Assembly: GCA_013076295.1 (NCBI GenBank)
Contig: RQOL01000516.1
Location: 124,001-188,000, forward strand
Direction: 5' to 3'
Source of the DNA: Sanderia malayensis
Taxonomy: Eukaryota > Cnidaria > Scyphozoa > Semaeostomeae > Pelagiidae
DNA length: 64,000 bases
Part shown: positions 9,897-22,952 of the stretch, piece after piece
Position numbering within the stretch: position 1 is the stretch's first letter
Layout: every line of letters begins with the position of its first letter
The notes under the pieces: model-generated
Seen by the model: the letters and a program-made list of their open reading frames with translations, nothing else
The model's database searches: none
Told to the model about the DNA's origin: nothing
Program-made: the position numbers and the translations under genes

Positions 9897-10120
9897 CAGA
9901 TAAAGTCGGTTTTTCTCAGATAAAGTCGGTTTTCCTCTATATAATTATTCCTTTTAAGCTTGTTTACTTCTTTTAAATTTAGCGCCCGTGACACTAGCTC
10001 TAGGAAGAGTGGATATGAGAATTCATGTATGCTTTATGGAGATTCTCTTCATACTCTGTGTTGTCCGCTTGCCTTATCTATGGGGTTGGAATGTCACGAT
10101 AATCAGATAAACCCATTTTT
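9897..10120 (+). repeat. Module C copy 9 (beta subtype)
   Basis: A distinct C subfamily with AAAGTCGG in both left repeats, TTTTAAGCTTGTTTACTTC, TAGCTCTAGG and TGGGGTTGGAATGTCACG. Stop codons interrupt the frame that is open elsewhere. The same subtype occurs at 14727, 18274 and 47242 only. Confidence 0.85.
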
Positions 10121-10235
10121 AGTAATTCCCCATCTTCCACCTTCGGTGACTTCCCACTTTTCATAACTTTCCATATTTTCTTGATATCCCACTTTGCACT
10201 TTTGACGACCTCCTACTTTTGGTAACTTCCCACTT
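10121..10235 (+). repeat. Module A spacer C9-D6
   Basis: Diverged A with AATTCCCCATCTTCCACC and TTTTCTTGATATCCC. In the beta units the C precedes D, the reverse of the order in alpha. Confidence 0.7.
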
Positions 10236-10320
10236 TTAGTAATATTCAAATTTTCAAACTCCTTCAATTTCGAAATATACAATAGTAAATATAGTACAAA
10301 CAGTACAAATACAAAAATAC
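10236..10320 (+). repeat. Module D copy 6
   Basis: Beta type D with ACTCCTTCAATTTCG and ACAAAAATACATTTTTGG. Confidence 0.8.
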
Positions 10321-13289
10321 ATTTTTGGTATGATGACTTCCCACCTTTGCTGACTTCCCACTTTTTCTTCACTTCCCAGATTCGACTTTTGATGACTTCC
10401 CACTTTTGATGACTTCCCACTGTACCTCTCTTCCCACTTCCCACTTTTGAAGACTTCCAATTTTTAATGCAAGTTTTCAATCTCATTTAATCTGCACCAA
10501 CATTTGTGGAAAATACAACTCTGGTGTGGTGAATTTGAATATGACACTGGTTTTTGAAATTTTAATCTTTTGAGGTCATAAAACGTGCTAAAAGGGGCAA
10601 TATGCAATTTTTCAAGCTCGTTCAACTTGAATCAAATATTGTGGAAAGTGCATTTTCGGTGTACTGAAATTGAATATGAAACTTGTTTTTTGAAATTTTA
10701 ATGTTTTGGGGAATGAGACGGGGTAGTAGAAGCGGGGAATATGCAATTTTCAAACCCGTTCAATTTGTATCAAATTTTGTGGAAAATACAATTTTGCTAT
10801 GATGATTTCCCACTTTTGATAGCTTCCCATTTTTGATGCATTTTTTCAAACTCGTTCAATTTGTATCAATTTTTGTGGAAAGTACAAGTTTGGTGTTATG
10901 AAATTAAATATTGAACTTGTTTTTTGAACTCTTTATGCTTTGGGGGAATAGGACGTTGTAGAAGGGGGAACATGCAAAATTTTCAAACTCCTTTAATTTG
11001 TATCAAATTTTGTGGAAAGTGCAAATTTGGTGTGCTGAATTTGAACATGAAGCTAGTTTTTGAAATTTTCATGTTTTGAGGGCATCCAAGGTTGTAAAAG
11101 GGGGCAATATCCAATTTTTCAGACTCTTTCAATTTGCATCAAATTTCGTTGAAAATACAATTTCGGTGTTATGAAATTAAATATTTAACTTGTTTTTTGG
11201 ACTCTTTATGCTTTAGGGGAATAGGACGGTGTAGAAGGGGGAATATGCAAATTTTCAAGCTCCTTCAATTTGAATCAAATTTTGTGGAAAGTACAAATTT
11301 GGTGTGCTGAATTTGAACATGAAGCTGGTTTTTGAAATTTTCATGTTTTGAGGGCATACAAGGTTGTAAAAGGGGGCAATATGCAATTTTTCAAACTCGT
11401 TCAATTTGTATTAAATTTTGCGGAAAGTACAATTTTTGTATAATGACTTCCTACTCTTGCTGACTTCCCACGTTTTCCTGACTTCCCATTTTCCATTTTT
11501 GATAACTTCCCACTTCTGATGATTTCCTAATTTTTCCTGCCTTCCCATTCTTCACTTTTGATGACTTCCCAACTTTTTCAAACTTCTCCAATCCGTATCA
11601 AATTTTGTGGAAAGTACACATTTGGTGTGCTGAAATCGAATATGAAGTTGGTTTCTGAAACTATCTTGTTTTGAGGGCATAAAACGGAGTAAAAAAGGGC
11701 AATATGCATTTTTTGAAAATCGTTGAATTTGCATCAAATTTTGTGTAAAGTACAGGTTTTCTGTGCTGAATTAGAATATGAAACTGGTCTTTGAAATTTT
11801 AATCTTTTGAGGGCATAAAACGTGCTAAAAGGGGCAATATGCAATTTTTCAAGCTCGTTCAACTTGAATCAAATATTGTGGAAAGTGCATTTTCGGTGTA
11901 CTGAAATTGAATATGAAACTTGTTTTTTGAAATTTTAATGTTTTGGGGAATGAGACGGGGTAGTAGAAGCGGGCAATATGCAAGTTTTCAAACTCGTTCA
12001 ATTTGTATCAAATTTTGTGGAAAGTACAATTTTGGTATGATGACTTCCCACTTTGCTGACTTCCCACTTTTTCTTTACTTCCCACTTCCCAATTTTGATG
12101 ACTTCCCACTTTTGCCTGACTTCCCACTTCCCACTTTTAACGATTTGCCACATTTGATGCAATTTTTCAAACTCGTTCAATTTGCATCAAATTCTGTGGA
12201 AAGTACATTTTTGGTATGATGACTTCTGACTTCTTATGACTTCCCACTTTTTCTTGACATTTCACTTCCCACTTTTGACGACTTCCCTCTTTTGGTGACT
12301 TCCCACTTCTGATGATTTCCCACTTTTTCCTGCCTTCCCATTCTTCACTTTTGATGACTTCCCACTTTTGATGCAATTTTTCAAACTCTTTCAATTTGCA
12401 TCAAATGTGGAAGGTGCAAATTGGGTGTGCTAAATTTGAACATGAAACAGGTTTTTGAAATTGTCATGCTTTGAGGGCATAAAACGGCGCAAAAAAGGGG
12501 AATATCCAATTTTTCAGACTCTTTCAATTTGCATCAAATTTCGTTGAAAATACAATTTCGGTGTTGTGAAATTAAATATTTAACTTGTTTTTTGAACTCT
12601 TTATGCTTTAGGGGAATAGGACGGTGTAGAAGGGGGAATATGCAAATTTTCAAGCTCCTACAATTTGAATCAAATTTTGTGGAAAGTACAAATTTGGTGT
12701 GCTGAATTTGAACATGAAGCTGGTTTTTAAAAAATTTCTTGTTTTGAGGGCATACAAGGTTGTAAAAGGGGGCAATATGCAATTTTTCAAACTCGTTCAA
12801 TTTGTATTAAACTATGTGGAAAGTACAATGTTCGTATGATGACTTCCTACTTTTGCTGACTTCCCACGTTTTCCTGACTTCCCATTTTCCATTTTTCATA
12901 ACTTCCCACTTCTGATGATTTCCTAATTTTTCCTGCCTTCCCATTCTTTACTTTTGATGACTTCCCAACTTTTTCAAACTTCTCCAATCCGTATCAAATT
13001 TTGTGGAAAGTACACATTTGGTGTGCTGAAATCGAATATGAAGTTGGTTTCTGAAACTTTCTTGTTTTGAGGGCATAGAACGGATTAAAACAGGGCAATA
13101 TGCATTTCTTGAAAATCCTTGAATTTGCATCAAAGTTTGTGTAAAGTACAGTTTTTCTGTGCTGAATTAGAATATGAAACTGGTCTTTGAAATTTTAATC
13201 TCTTGAGGGCATAAAACGTGCTAAACGGGGCAATATGCAATTTTTCAAGCTCGTTCAACTTGAATCAAATATTGTGGAAAGTGCATTTT
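10321..13289 (+). repeat. Beta-related A/B block
   Basis: A to 10465, a long B run to 11430 with one 35 bp A interruption at about 10798, A to 11570, B to 12035, A/half B to 12375, B to 12830, A to 12968, B to 13289. 9414-10740 matches 14244-15570 at a constant 4,830 bp offset. From 11552 the offset is 4,943, because the later copies have a 113 bp insertion containing the foldback. Confidence 0.8.
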
Positions 13290-14726
13290 CGGTGTACTGA
13301 AATTCAATATGAAACTAGTTTTTTGAAATTTTAATGTTTTGGGGAATGAGACGGGGTAGTAGAAGCGGGCAATATGCAATTTTCAAACCCGTTCAATTTG
13401 TATCAAATTTTGTGGAAAGTACAATTTTGGTATGATGACTTCCCACTTCTTATGACTTCCCACTTTTTCCTGACTTCCCACTTCCCACTTTTGATGACTT
13501 CCCACTTTTGAATACTTCCCACATTTTCCTGACTTCGCACTTCCCAATATTGATGACTTCCCACTTTTGATGCAATTTTTCAAACTCGTTCAACTGGCAT
13601 CAAATTTGGCGAAAAGTACAGTTTTGGTGTGCTGAATTTGAATATGAAACTTGTTTTTGAATTTTGTTTATTTTGAGGGCATACAACGGGGTAAAACGAA
13701 GCAATATCCAATTTTTCAAACTCGTTCAACGTGTATCAATATTTGTGGAAAGTACAATTTTGGTATGATGACTTCCAACTTTTGCTGATTTCCCACTTTT
13801 TCTCGACTTCCCACTTCCCACTTTTGATCGCTTCCCACTTCTGACGACTTCCCACTTTTTCCTACCTTCCCACTCGTCACTTTTGATGGCTTCCCACTTC
13901 TGATGACCTCCCTCTTTTCCCTGTCCTCCCACTCTTCCCTTTAGATGATTTCGCAATTTTGATGCAATTTTTCAAACTCTTTCAATTTGCATCAAATTTT
14001 GTGGAAAATACAAATTTGGTGTGTTGAACTTGTACATGAAACTAGTTTCTGAAATTTTCATGTTTTGAGGGCATAAAAGGGAGTAAAAGGGGGCAACATG
14101 CAAATTTTCAAACTCGTTCAATTGTTATCAAATTTTGTCGAAAGTACACGTTTGGTGTGCTGAATTTGAACATGAAGCTTGTTTTTGAAATTGTCATGTT
14201 TTGAGGGCATAGAAGGTTGTAAGAGGGGGCAATATGCAATTTTTCAAACGCGTTCAATTTGTATCAAATTTTGTGGAATGTACAATTTTGGTATGATGAC
14301 TTCCCTCTTTTGACGACTTCCCACTTTTTCCTGACTTCCCACTTCCCAATTTTGATGACTTCTTACTTTTGATGCAATTTTCTCAAAACTCTCCCAATTT
14401 GCATCAAATTTTGTGGAAAGTACAAATATGGTATTATGACATCCCACCTTTGCTGAATTCCCAATGTTTCTTGACTTTCCACTTCCCACTTTTGACGACC
14501 TCCTACATTTGGTGACCTCCCACTTTTTCCTGTCTTCCCACTTCCCACCTTTCATGTCTTCCCACTTTTGATGCCATTTTTCAAACTCTTTCATTTTCCA
14601 TCAAATTTTGTGGAAAGTACAAATTTGTTATGATGACTTCCCACTTTTGATGACTTCTCAATTTTTTTTGACTTTCCACTTCCCACTTTTGACGACTTCC
14701 GAGTTTTGGTCACTTTCCATTTTTTT

Positions 14727-14950
14727 CAGATAAAGTCGGTTTTTCTCAGATAAAGTCGGTTTTCCTCTATATAATTATTCCTTTTAAGCTTGTTTACTTC
14801 TTTTAAATTTAGCGCCCGTGACACTAGCTCTAGGAAGAGTGGATATGAGAATTCATGTATGCTTTATGGAGATTCTCTTCATACTCTGTGTTGTCCGCTT
14901 GCCTTATCTATGGGGTTGGAATGTCACGATAATCAGATAAACCCATTTTT
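14727..14950 (+). repeat. Module C copy 10 (beta subtype)
   Basis: The same stop-interrupted subtype as C9, exactly 4,830 bp later. Confidence 0.85.
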
Positions 14951-15065
14951 AGTAATTCCCCATCTTCCACCTTCGGTGACTTCCCACTTTTCATAACTTT
15001 CCATATTTTCCTGATATCCCACTTTCCACTTTTGACGACCTCCTACTTTTGGTAACTTCCCACTT

Positions 15066-15150
15066 TTAGTAATATTCAAATTTTCAAACTCCTTCAATTT
15101 CGAAATATACAATAGTAAATATAGTACAAACAGTACAAATACAAAAATAC
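15066..15150 (+). repeat. Module D copy 7
   Basis: Beta type D. It follows C10 after a 115 bp A spacer. Confidence 0.8.
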
Positions 15151-15637
15151 ATTTTTGGTATGATGACTTCCCACCTTTGCTGACTTCCCACTTTTTCTTC
15201 ACTTCCCAGATTCGACTTTTGATGACTTCCCACTTTTGATGACTTCCCACTGTACCCCTCTTCCCACTTCCCACTTTTGAAGACTTCCAATTTTTAATGC
15301 AAGTTTTCAATCTCATTTAATCTGCACCAACATTTGTGGAAAATACAACTCTGGTGTGGTGAATTTGAATATGACACTGGTTTTTGAAATTTTAATCTTT
15401 TGAGGTCATAAAACGTGCTAAAAGGGGCAATATGCAATTTTTCAAGCTCGTTCAACTTGAATCAAATATTGTGGAAAGTGCATTTTCGGTGTACTGAAAT
15501 TGAATATGAAACTTGTTTTTTGAAATTTTAATGTTTTGGGGAATGAGACGGGGTAGTAGAAGCGGGGAATATGCAATTTTCAAACCCGTTCAATTTGTAT
15601 CAAATTTTGTGGAAAGTACAATTTTGGTATGCCCCCT

Positions 15638-15685
15638 CATAATGCCCCTCTTACGCCCTTGAACGGCGTAAGAGGGGGCATTATG
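15638..15685. repeat. Foldback inverted repeat, copy 1
   Basis: The left arm 15638-15657 and right arm 15665-15685 are complementary around the 7-base centre CTTGAAC, with one C missing from the left arm. The right arm is ordinary B sequence (GGCGTAAGAGGGGGCATT). The left arm is the only clear reverse-orientation fragment of B seen here. It fits a template-switch or snap-back event during copying. Confidence 0.9.
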
Positions 15686-18273
15686 CAATTTTTCAAACTC
15701 GTTGAATTTGCATCAAATTTGGTGGAAAATACAATTTTGCTATGATGATTTCCCACTTTTGATAGCTTCCCATTTTTGATGCATTTTTTCAAACTCGTTC
15801 AATTTGTATCAATTTTTGTGGAAAGTACAAGTTTGGTGTTATGAAATTAAATATTGAACTTGTTTTTTGAACTCTTTATGCTTTGGGGGAATAGGACGTT
15901 GTAGAAGGGGGAACATGCAAAATTTTCAAACTCCTTTAATTTGTATCAAATTTTGTGGAAAGTGCAAATTTGGTGTGCTGAATTTGAACATGAAGCTAGT
16001 TTTTGAAATTTTCATGTTTTGAGGGCATCCAAGGTTGTAAAAGGGGGCAACATCCAATTTTTCAGACTCTTTCAATTTGCATCAAATTTCGTTGAAAATA
16101 CAATTTCGGTGTTATGAAATTAAATATTTAACTTGTTTTTTGAACTCTTTATGCTTTAGGGGAATAGGACGGTGTAGAAGGGGGAATATGCAAATTTTCA
16201 AGCTCCTTCAATTTGAATCAAATTTTGTGGAAAGTACAAATTTGGTGTGCTGAATTTGAACATGAAGCTGGTTTTTGAAATTTTCATGTTTTGAGGGCAT
16301 ACAAGGTTGTAAAAGGGGGCAATATGCAATTTTTCAAACTCGTTCAATTTGTATTAAATTTTGCGGAAAGTACAATTTTTGTATGATGACTTCCTACTCT
16401 TGCTGACTTCCCACGTTTTCCTGACTTCCCATTTTCCATTTTTGATAACTTCCCACTTCTGATGATTTCCTAATTTTTCCTGCCTTCCCATTCTTCACTT
16501 TTGATGACTTCCCAACTTTTTCAAACTTCTCCAATCCGTATCAAGTTTTGTGGAAAGTACACATTTGGTGTGCTGAAATCGAATATGAAGTTGGTTTCTG
16601 AAACTTTCTTGTTTTGAGGGCATAAAACGGAGTAAAAAAGGGCAATATGCATTTTTTGAAAATCGTTGAATTTGCATCAAATTTTGTGTAAAGTCCAGGT
16701 TTTCTGTGCTGAATTAGAATATGAAACTGGTCTTTGAAATTTTAATCTTCTGAGGGCATAAAACGTGCTAAAAGGGGCAATATGCAATTTTTCAAGCTCG
16801 TTCAACTTGAATCAAATATTGTGGAAAGTGCATTTTCGGTGTACTGAAATTCAATATGAAACTAGTTTTTTGAAATTTTAATGTTTTGGGGAATGAGACG
16901 GGGTAGTAGAAGCGGGCAATATGCAATTTTCAAACCCGTTCAATTTGTATCAAATTTTGTGGAAAGTACAATTTTGGTATGATGACTTCCCACTTCTTAT
17001 GACTTCCCACTTTTTCCTGACTTCCCACTTCCCACTTTTGATGACTTCCCACTTTTGAATACTTCCCACATTTTCCTGACTTCGCACTTCCCAATATTGA
17101 TGACTTCCCACTTTTGATGCAATTTTTCAAACTCGTTCAACTGGCATCAAATTTGGCGAAAAGTACAGTTTTGGTGTGCTGAATTTGAATATGAAACTTG
17201 TTTTTGAATTTTGTTTATTTTGAGGGCATACAACGGGGTAAAACGAAGCAATATCCAATTTTTCAAACTCGTTCAACGTGTATCAATATTTGTGGAAAGT
17301 ACAATTTTGGTATGATGACTTCCAACTTTTGCTGATTTCCCACTTTTTCTCGACTTCCCACTTCCCACTTTTGATCGCTTCCCACTTCTGACGACTTCCC
17401 ACTTTTTCCTACCTTCCCACTCGTCACTTTTGATGGCTTCCCACTTCTGATGACCTCCCTCTTTTCCCTGTCCTCCCACTCTTCCCTTTAGATGATTTCG
17501 CAATTTTGATGCAATTTTTCAAACTCTTTCAATTTGCATCAAATTTTGTGGAAAATACAAATTTGGTGTGTTGAACTTGTACATGAAACTAGTTTCTGAA
17601 ATTTTCATGTTTTGAGGGCATAAAAGGGAGTAAAAGGGGGCAACATGCAAATTTTCAAACTCGTTCAATTGTTATCAAATTTTGTCGAAAGTACACGTTT
17701 GGTGTGCTGAATTTGAACATGAAGCTTGTTTTTGAAATTGTCATGTTTTGAGGGCATAGAAGGTTGTAAGAGGGGGCAATATGCAATTTTTCAAACGCGT
17801 TCAATTTGTATCAAATTTTGTGGAATGTACAATTTTGGTATGATGACTTCCCTCTTTTGACGACTTCCCACTTTTTCCTGACTTCCCACTTCCCAATTTT
17901 GATGACTTCTTACTTTTGATGCAATTTTCTCAAAACTCTCCCAATTTGCATCAAATTTTGTGGAAAGTACAAATATGGTATTATGACATCCCACCTTTGC
18001 TGAATTCCCAATGTTTCTTGACTTTCCACTTCCCACTTTTGACGACCTCCTACATTTGGTGACCTCCCACTTTTTCCTGTCTTCCCACTTCCCACCTTTC
18101 ATGTCTTCCCACTTTTGATGCCATTTTTCAAACTCTTTCATTTTCCATCAAATTTTGTGGAAAGTACAAATTTGTTATGATGACTTCCCACTTTTGATGA
18201 CTTCTCAATTTTTTTTGACTTTCCACTTCCCACTTTTGACGACTTCCGAGTTTTGGTCACTTTCCATTTTTTT

Positions 18274-18497
18274 CAGATAAAGTCGGTTTTTCTCAGATAA
18301 AGTCGGTTTTCCTCTATATAATTATTCCTTTTAAGCTTGTTTACTTCTTTTAAATTTAGCGCCCGTGACACTAGCTCTAGGAAGAGTGGATATGAGAATT
18401 CATGTATGCTTTATGGAGATTCTCTTCATACTCTGTGTTGTCCGCTTGCCTTATCTATGGGGTTGGAATGTCACGATAATCAGATAAACCCATTTTT
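18274..18497 (+). repeat. Module C copy 11 (beta subtype)
   Basis: Duplicate of C10 at +3,547 bp, with no difference noticed. Confidence 0.85.
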
Positions 18498-18612
18498 AGT
18501 AATTCCCCATCTTCCACCTTCGGTGACTTCCCACTTTTCATAACTTTCCATATTTTCCTGATATCCCACTTTCCACTTTTGACGACCTCCTACTTTTGGT
18601 AACTTCCCACTT

Positions 18613-18697
18613 TTAGTAATATTCAAATTTTCAAACTCCTTCAATTTCGAAATATACAATAGTAAATATAGTACAAACAGTACAAATACAAAAATAC
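18613..18697 (+). repeat. Module D copy 8
   Basis: Duplicate of D7 at +3,547 bp. Confidence 0.8.
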
Positions 18698-19184
18698 ATT
18701 TTTGGTATGATGACTTCCCACCTTTGCTGACTTCCCACTTTTTCTTCACTTCCCAGATTCGACTTTTGATGACTTCCCACTTTTGATGACTTCCCACTGT
18801 ACCTCTCTTCCCACTTCCCACTTTTGAAGACTTCCAATTTTTAATGCAAGTTTTCAATCTCATTTAATCTGCACCAACATTTGTGGAAAATACAACTCTG
18901 GTGTGGTGAATTTGAATATGACACTGGTTTTTGAAATTTTAATCTTTTGAGGTCATAAAACGTGCTAAAAGGGGCAATATGCAATTTTTCAAGCTCGTTC
19001 AACTTGAATCAAATATTGTGGAAAGTGCATTTTCGGTGTACTGAAATTGAATATGAAACTTGTTTTTTGAAATTTTAATGTTTTGGGGAATGAGACGGGG
19101 TAGTAGAAGCGGGGAATATGCAATTTTCAAACCCGTTCAATTTGTATCAAATTTTGTGGAAAGTACAATTTTGGTATGCCCCCT

Positions 19185-19233
19185 CATAATGCCCCCTCTT
19201 ACGCCCTTGAACGGCGTAAGAGGGGGCATTATG
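19185..19233. repeat. Foldback inverted repeat, copy 2 (perfect 21 bp arms)
   Basis: Arms 19185-19205 and 19213-19233 are perfectly complementary around CTTGAAC (19206-19212). As single strand or RNA this would be a stable 21 bp hairpin. It differs from copy 1 by one C in a C run. Confidence 0.9.
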
Positions 19234-20384
19234 CAATTTTTCAAACTCGTTGAATTTGCATCAAATTTGGTGGAAAATACAATTTTGCTATGATGATTTC
19301 CCACTTTTGATAGCTTCCCATTTTTGATGCATTTTTTCAAACTCGTTCAATTTGTATCAATTTTTGTGGAAAGTACAAGTTTGGTGTTATGAAATTAAAT
19401 ATTGAACTTGTTTTTTGAACTCTTTATGCTTTGGGGGAATAGGACGTTGTAGAAGGGGGAACATGCAAAATTTTCAAACTCCTTTAATTTGTATCAAATT
19501 TTGTGGAAAGTGCAAATTTGGTGTGCTGAATTTGAACATGAAGCTAGTTTTTGAAATTTTCATGTTTTGAGGGCATCCAAGGTTGTAAAAGGGGGCAACA
19601 TCCAATTTTTCAGACTCTTTCAATTTGCATCAAATTTCGTTGAAAATACAATTTCGGTGTTATGAAATTAAATATTTAACTTGTTTTTTGAACTCTTTAT
19701 GCTTTAGGGGAATAGGACGGTGTAGAAGGGGGAATATGCAAATTTTCAAGCTCCTTCAATTTGAATCAAATTTTGTGGAAAGTACAAATTTGGTGTGCTG
19801 AATTTGAACATGAAGCTGGTTTTTGAAATTTTCATGTTTTGAGGGCATACAAGGTTGTAAAAGGGGGCAATATGCAATTTTTCAAACTCGTTCAATTTGT
19901 ATTAAATTTTGCGGAAAGTACAATTTTTGTATGATGACTTCCTACTCTTGCTGACTTCCCACGTTTTCCTGACTTCCCATTTTCCATTTTTGATAACTTC
20001 CCACTTCTGATGATTTCCTAATTTTTCCTGCCTTCCCATTCTTCACTTTTGATGACTTCCCAACTTTTTCAAACTTCTCCAATCCGTATCAAGTTTTGTG
20101 GAAAGTACACATTTGGTGTGCTGAAATCGAATATGAAGTTGGTTTCTGAAACTTTCTTGTTTTGAGGGCATAAAACGGAGTAAAAAAGGGCAATATGCAT
20201 TTTTTGAAAATCGTTGAATTTGCATCAAATTTTGTGTAAAGTCCAGGTTTTCTGTGCTGAATTAGAATATGAAACTGGTCTTTGAAATTTTAATCTTCTG
20301 AGGGCATAAAACGTGCTAAAAGGGGCAATATGCAATTTTTCAAGCTCGTTCAACTTGAATCAAATATTGTGGAAAGTGCATTTT

Positions 20385-20620
20385 CGGTGTACTGAAATTG
20401 AATATGAAACTTGTTTTTTGAAATTTTAATGTTTTGGGGAATGAGACGGGGTAGTAGAAGCGGGCAATATGCAATTTTCAAACCCGTTCAATTTGTATCA
20501 AATTTTGTGGAAAGTACAATTTTGGTATGATGACTTCCCACTTCTTATGACTTCCCACTTTTTCCTGACTTCCCACTTCCCACTTCTGATGACTTCCCAC
20601 TTTTTCCTACCTTCCCACTC
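20385..20620 (+). repeat. B-A transition, beta to gamma
   Basis: End of a beta B monomer, then A motifs with TTTTTCCTACCTTCCCACTC. Confidence 0.65.
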
Positions 20621-22952
20621 GTCACTTTTAATGATTTCGCAATTTTGATGCAATTTTTCAAACTCTTTCAATTTCCATCAAATTTTGTGGAAAGTACAAA
20701 TTTGGTGTGCTGAATTTCAATATGAAACTGGATTTTGAAATTTGCATGTTTTTGGGGCATACAACGGGGTATAAGGGGGCAACATGCAAATTTTCAAACT
20801 CGTTCAATTTGTATCAAGTTTAGTGGAAAGTACAACTTTGGTGTGTTGAATTTGAACGTGAAACTGGTTTGTGAAATTTTCATGTTTTGAGGGCATACAA
20901 GGTTGTAAGAGGGGGCAATATGCAATTTTTCAAACTCTTTCAATTTGCATCAAATTTTGTGGAAAGTGCAATCTTGGTGTGCTAAGTTTGAACATGAAAC
21001 TGGTTTTTGAAAGTTTCATGTTTTCAAACTCTTTCAATTTGCATCAAATTTTGTGGAAAGTACAATTTTGGTATGATGACTTCCTACTTTTGCTGACTTC
21101 CCACCTTTTCTTGACTTCCCATTTTCCATTTTTGATAACTTCCCATTTCTGATGACTTCCCCCTTTTCCTGCCTTCCCACTCTTCACTTTTGATGATTTC
21201 GCAAATTTTGATGCAATTTTTCAAACTCTTTGATTTTGCATCAAATTTGGCGAAAAGTACAGTTTTGGTGTGCTGAGTTTTAATATGAAACTGGCTCTTG
21301 AAATTTTCATGTTTTGTGGGCATACAACCGGGTAGAACGGGGCAATATGAAATTTTTCAAACCCGTTCAATGTGTATCACTAATTGTGGAAACTACAATT
21401 TTGGTATCATGACTTCCAACTTTTGCTGACTTCCCACTTCCCAGTTTTGATGACTTCCCATTTCTAATGACTTCCCACTTTTTCCTGCCTTCCCACTCTT
21501 CCCTTTTGATGAATTGGCAATTTTGATGAATTCGCAATTTGCATCAAGTTTAGTGGAAAGTACAATCTTGGTGTGCTAAGTTTGAACATGAAACTGGTTT
21601 TTGAAAGTTTCATGTTTTCAAACTCTTTCAATTTGCATCAATTTTTGTGGAAAGTGCAATCTTGGTGTGCTAAGTTTGAACATGAGACTGGTTTTTGAAA
21701 GTTTCATGTTTTCAAACTCTTTCAATTTGAATCAATTTTTGTGGAAAGTGCAATCTTGGTGTGCTAAGTTTGAACATGAGACTGGTTTTTGAAAGTTTCA
21801 TGTTTTCAAACTCGTACAATTTGTATCAAATTTGGTGGAAAGTACAAATTTGGTGTGCTGAATTTGAGCATGAAGCTGGTTTTTGAATTGTTCATGTTTT
21901 CAGGGCATACCAGGTTGTAAAAGGGGGCAATATGCAATTTTTCAAACTCGTTCAATTTGTATCAAATTTTGTGGAAAATAGAATTTTCGTATGATGACTT
22001 CCTACTTTTGCTGACTTTCCACGTTTTCCTGACTTCCCATTTTCCATTTTTGATAACTTCCCACTTCTGATGATTTCCCACTTTTTCCTGCCTTCCCATT
22101 CTTCACTTTTGATGACTTCTCAACTTTTTCAAACTTCTCCAATCCGCATCAAATTTTGTGGAAAGTACACATTTGGAGTGCTGAAATCGAATATGAAGTT
22201 GGTTTCCGAAACTTTCTTGTTTTGAGGGCATAAAACGGAGCAAAAAAGGGCAATATGCATTTTTTGAAAATCGTTGAATTTGCTTCAAATCTTGTGGAAA
22301 GTACAGGTTTTCTGTGCTGAATTAGAATATGAAACTGGTTTTTGAAATTTTAATCTTTTGAGGGCATAAAACGTGCTAAAAGGGGCAATATGCAATTTTT
22401 CAAGCTCGTTCAACTTGCATCAAATATTGTGGAAAGTGCATTTTCGGTGTACTGAAATTGAATATGAAACTTGTTTTTTGAAATTTTAATGTTTTGGGGA
22501 ATGAGACGGGGTAGTAGAAGCAGGCAATATGAAATTTTCAAACCCGCTCGATTTGCATCAAATGGCGTGGAAGGTACAATTTTGGTATGATGACTTCCCA
22601 CTTTTGCTGACTTCCCACTTCCCACTTTTGACGATTTGCCACATTTAATGCAATTTTTCAAACTCGTTCTATTTGCATCAAATTTTTTGGAGAGTACAAT
22701 TTTGGTGTGCTGAAGTTGAATACGAAACTGGTCTTTGAAATTTGTATATTTTGAGGGCATACAACGTGGTAAAACGAAGCAATGTGCAATTTTTCAAACT
22801 CGTTCAATTTGTATCAATATTTGTGTAAAGTACAAATTTAGTATGATGACTTCCTACTTTTGCTGACTCCCCACGTTTTCTTGACTTCCCATTTCCATTT
22901 TTGATAACTTCCCACTTCTGATGACTTCCCATTTTTTCCTACCTTCCCACTC
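20621..22952 (+). repeat. Gamma higher-order repeat, unit 1
   Basis: B-rich unit with A tracts near 21,080-21,210, 21,410-21,530 and 22,000-22,130. It includes three 94 bp short B forms at about 21,545-21,805. Homology to the next unit runs at +2,332 bp up to about 20,800 and +2,232 bp from about 21,060, so unit 1 has one extra roughly 100 bp B segment. Confidence 0.8.

Larger units (their letters stand above)
13290..16836 (+). repeat. Beta higher-order repeat, unit 1 (3,547 bp)
   Basis: Contains B, A, B, A, B, half-B/A, C10, D7, A, B, foldback, a B run, A, B. It is paired with 16837-20384 at 3,547 bp (3,548 after one C insertion in the foldback). I noticed only a few differences, for example ACCCCTC versus ACCTCTC near 15255. 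The junction falls near 16,800-16,850: sequence before it matches about 20,040-20,380 and sequence after it matches 13,300. Confidence 0.85.
16837..20384 (+). repeat. Beta higher-order repeat, unit 2
   Basis: Tandem duplicate of the preceding unit. A partial third unit continues to about 20,580, where A sequence CACTTCTGATGACTTCCC diverts into the gamma zone. Confidence 0.85.
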
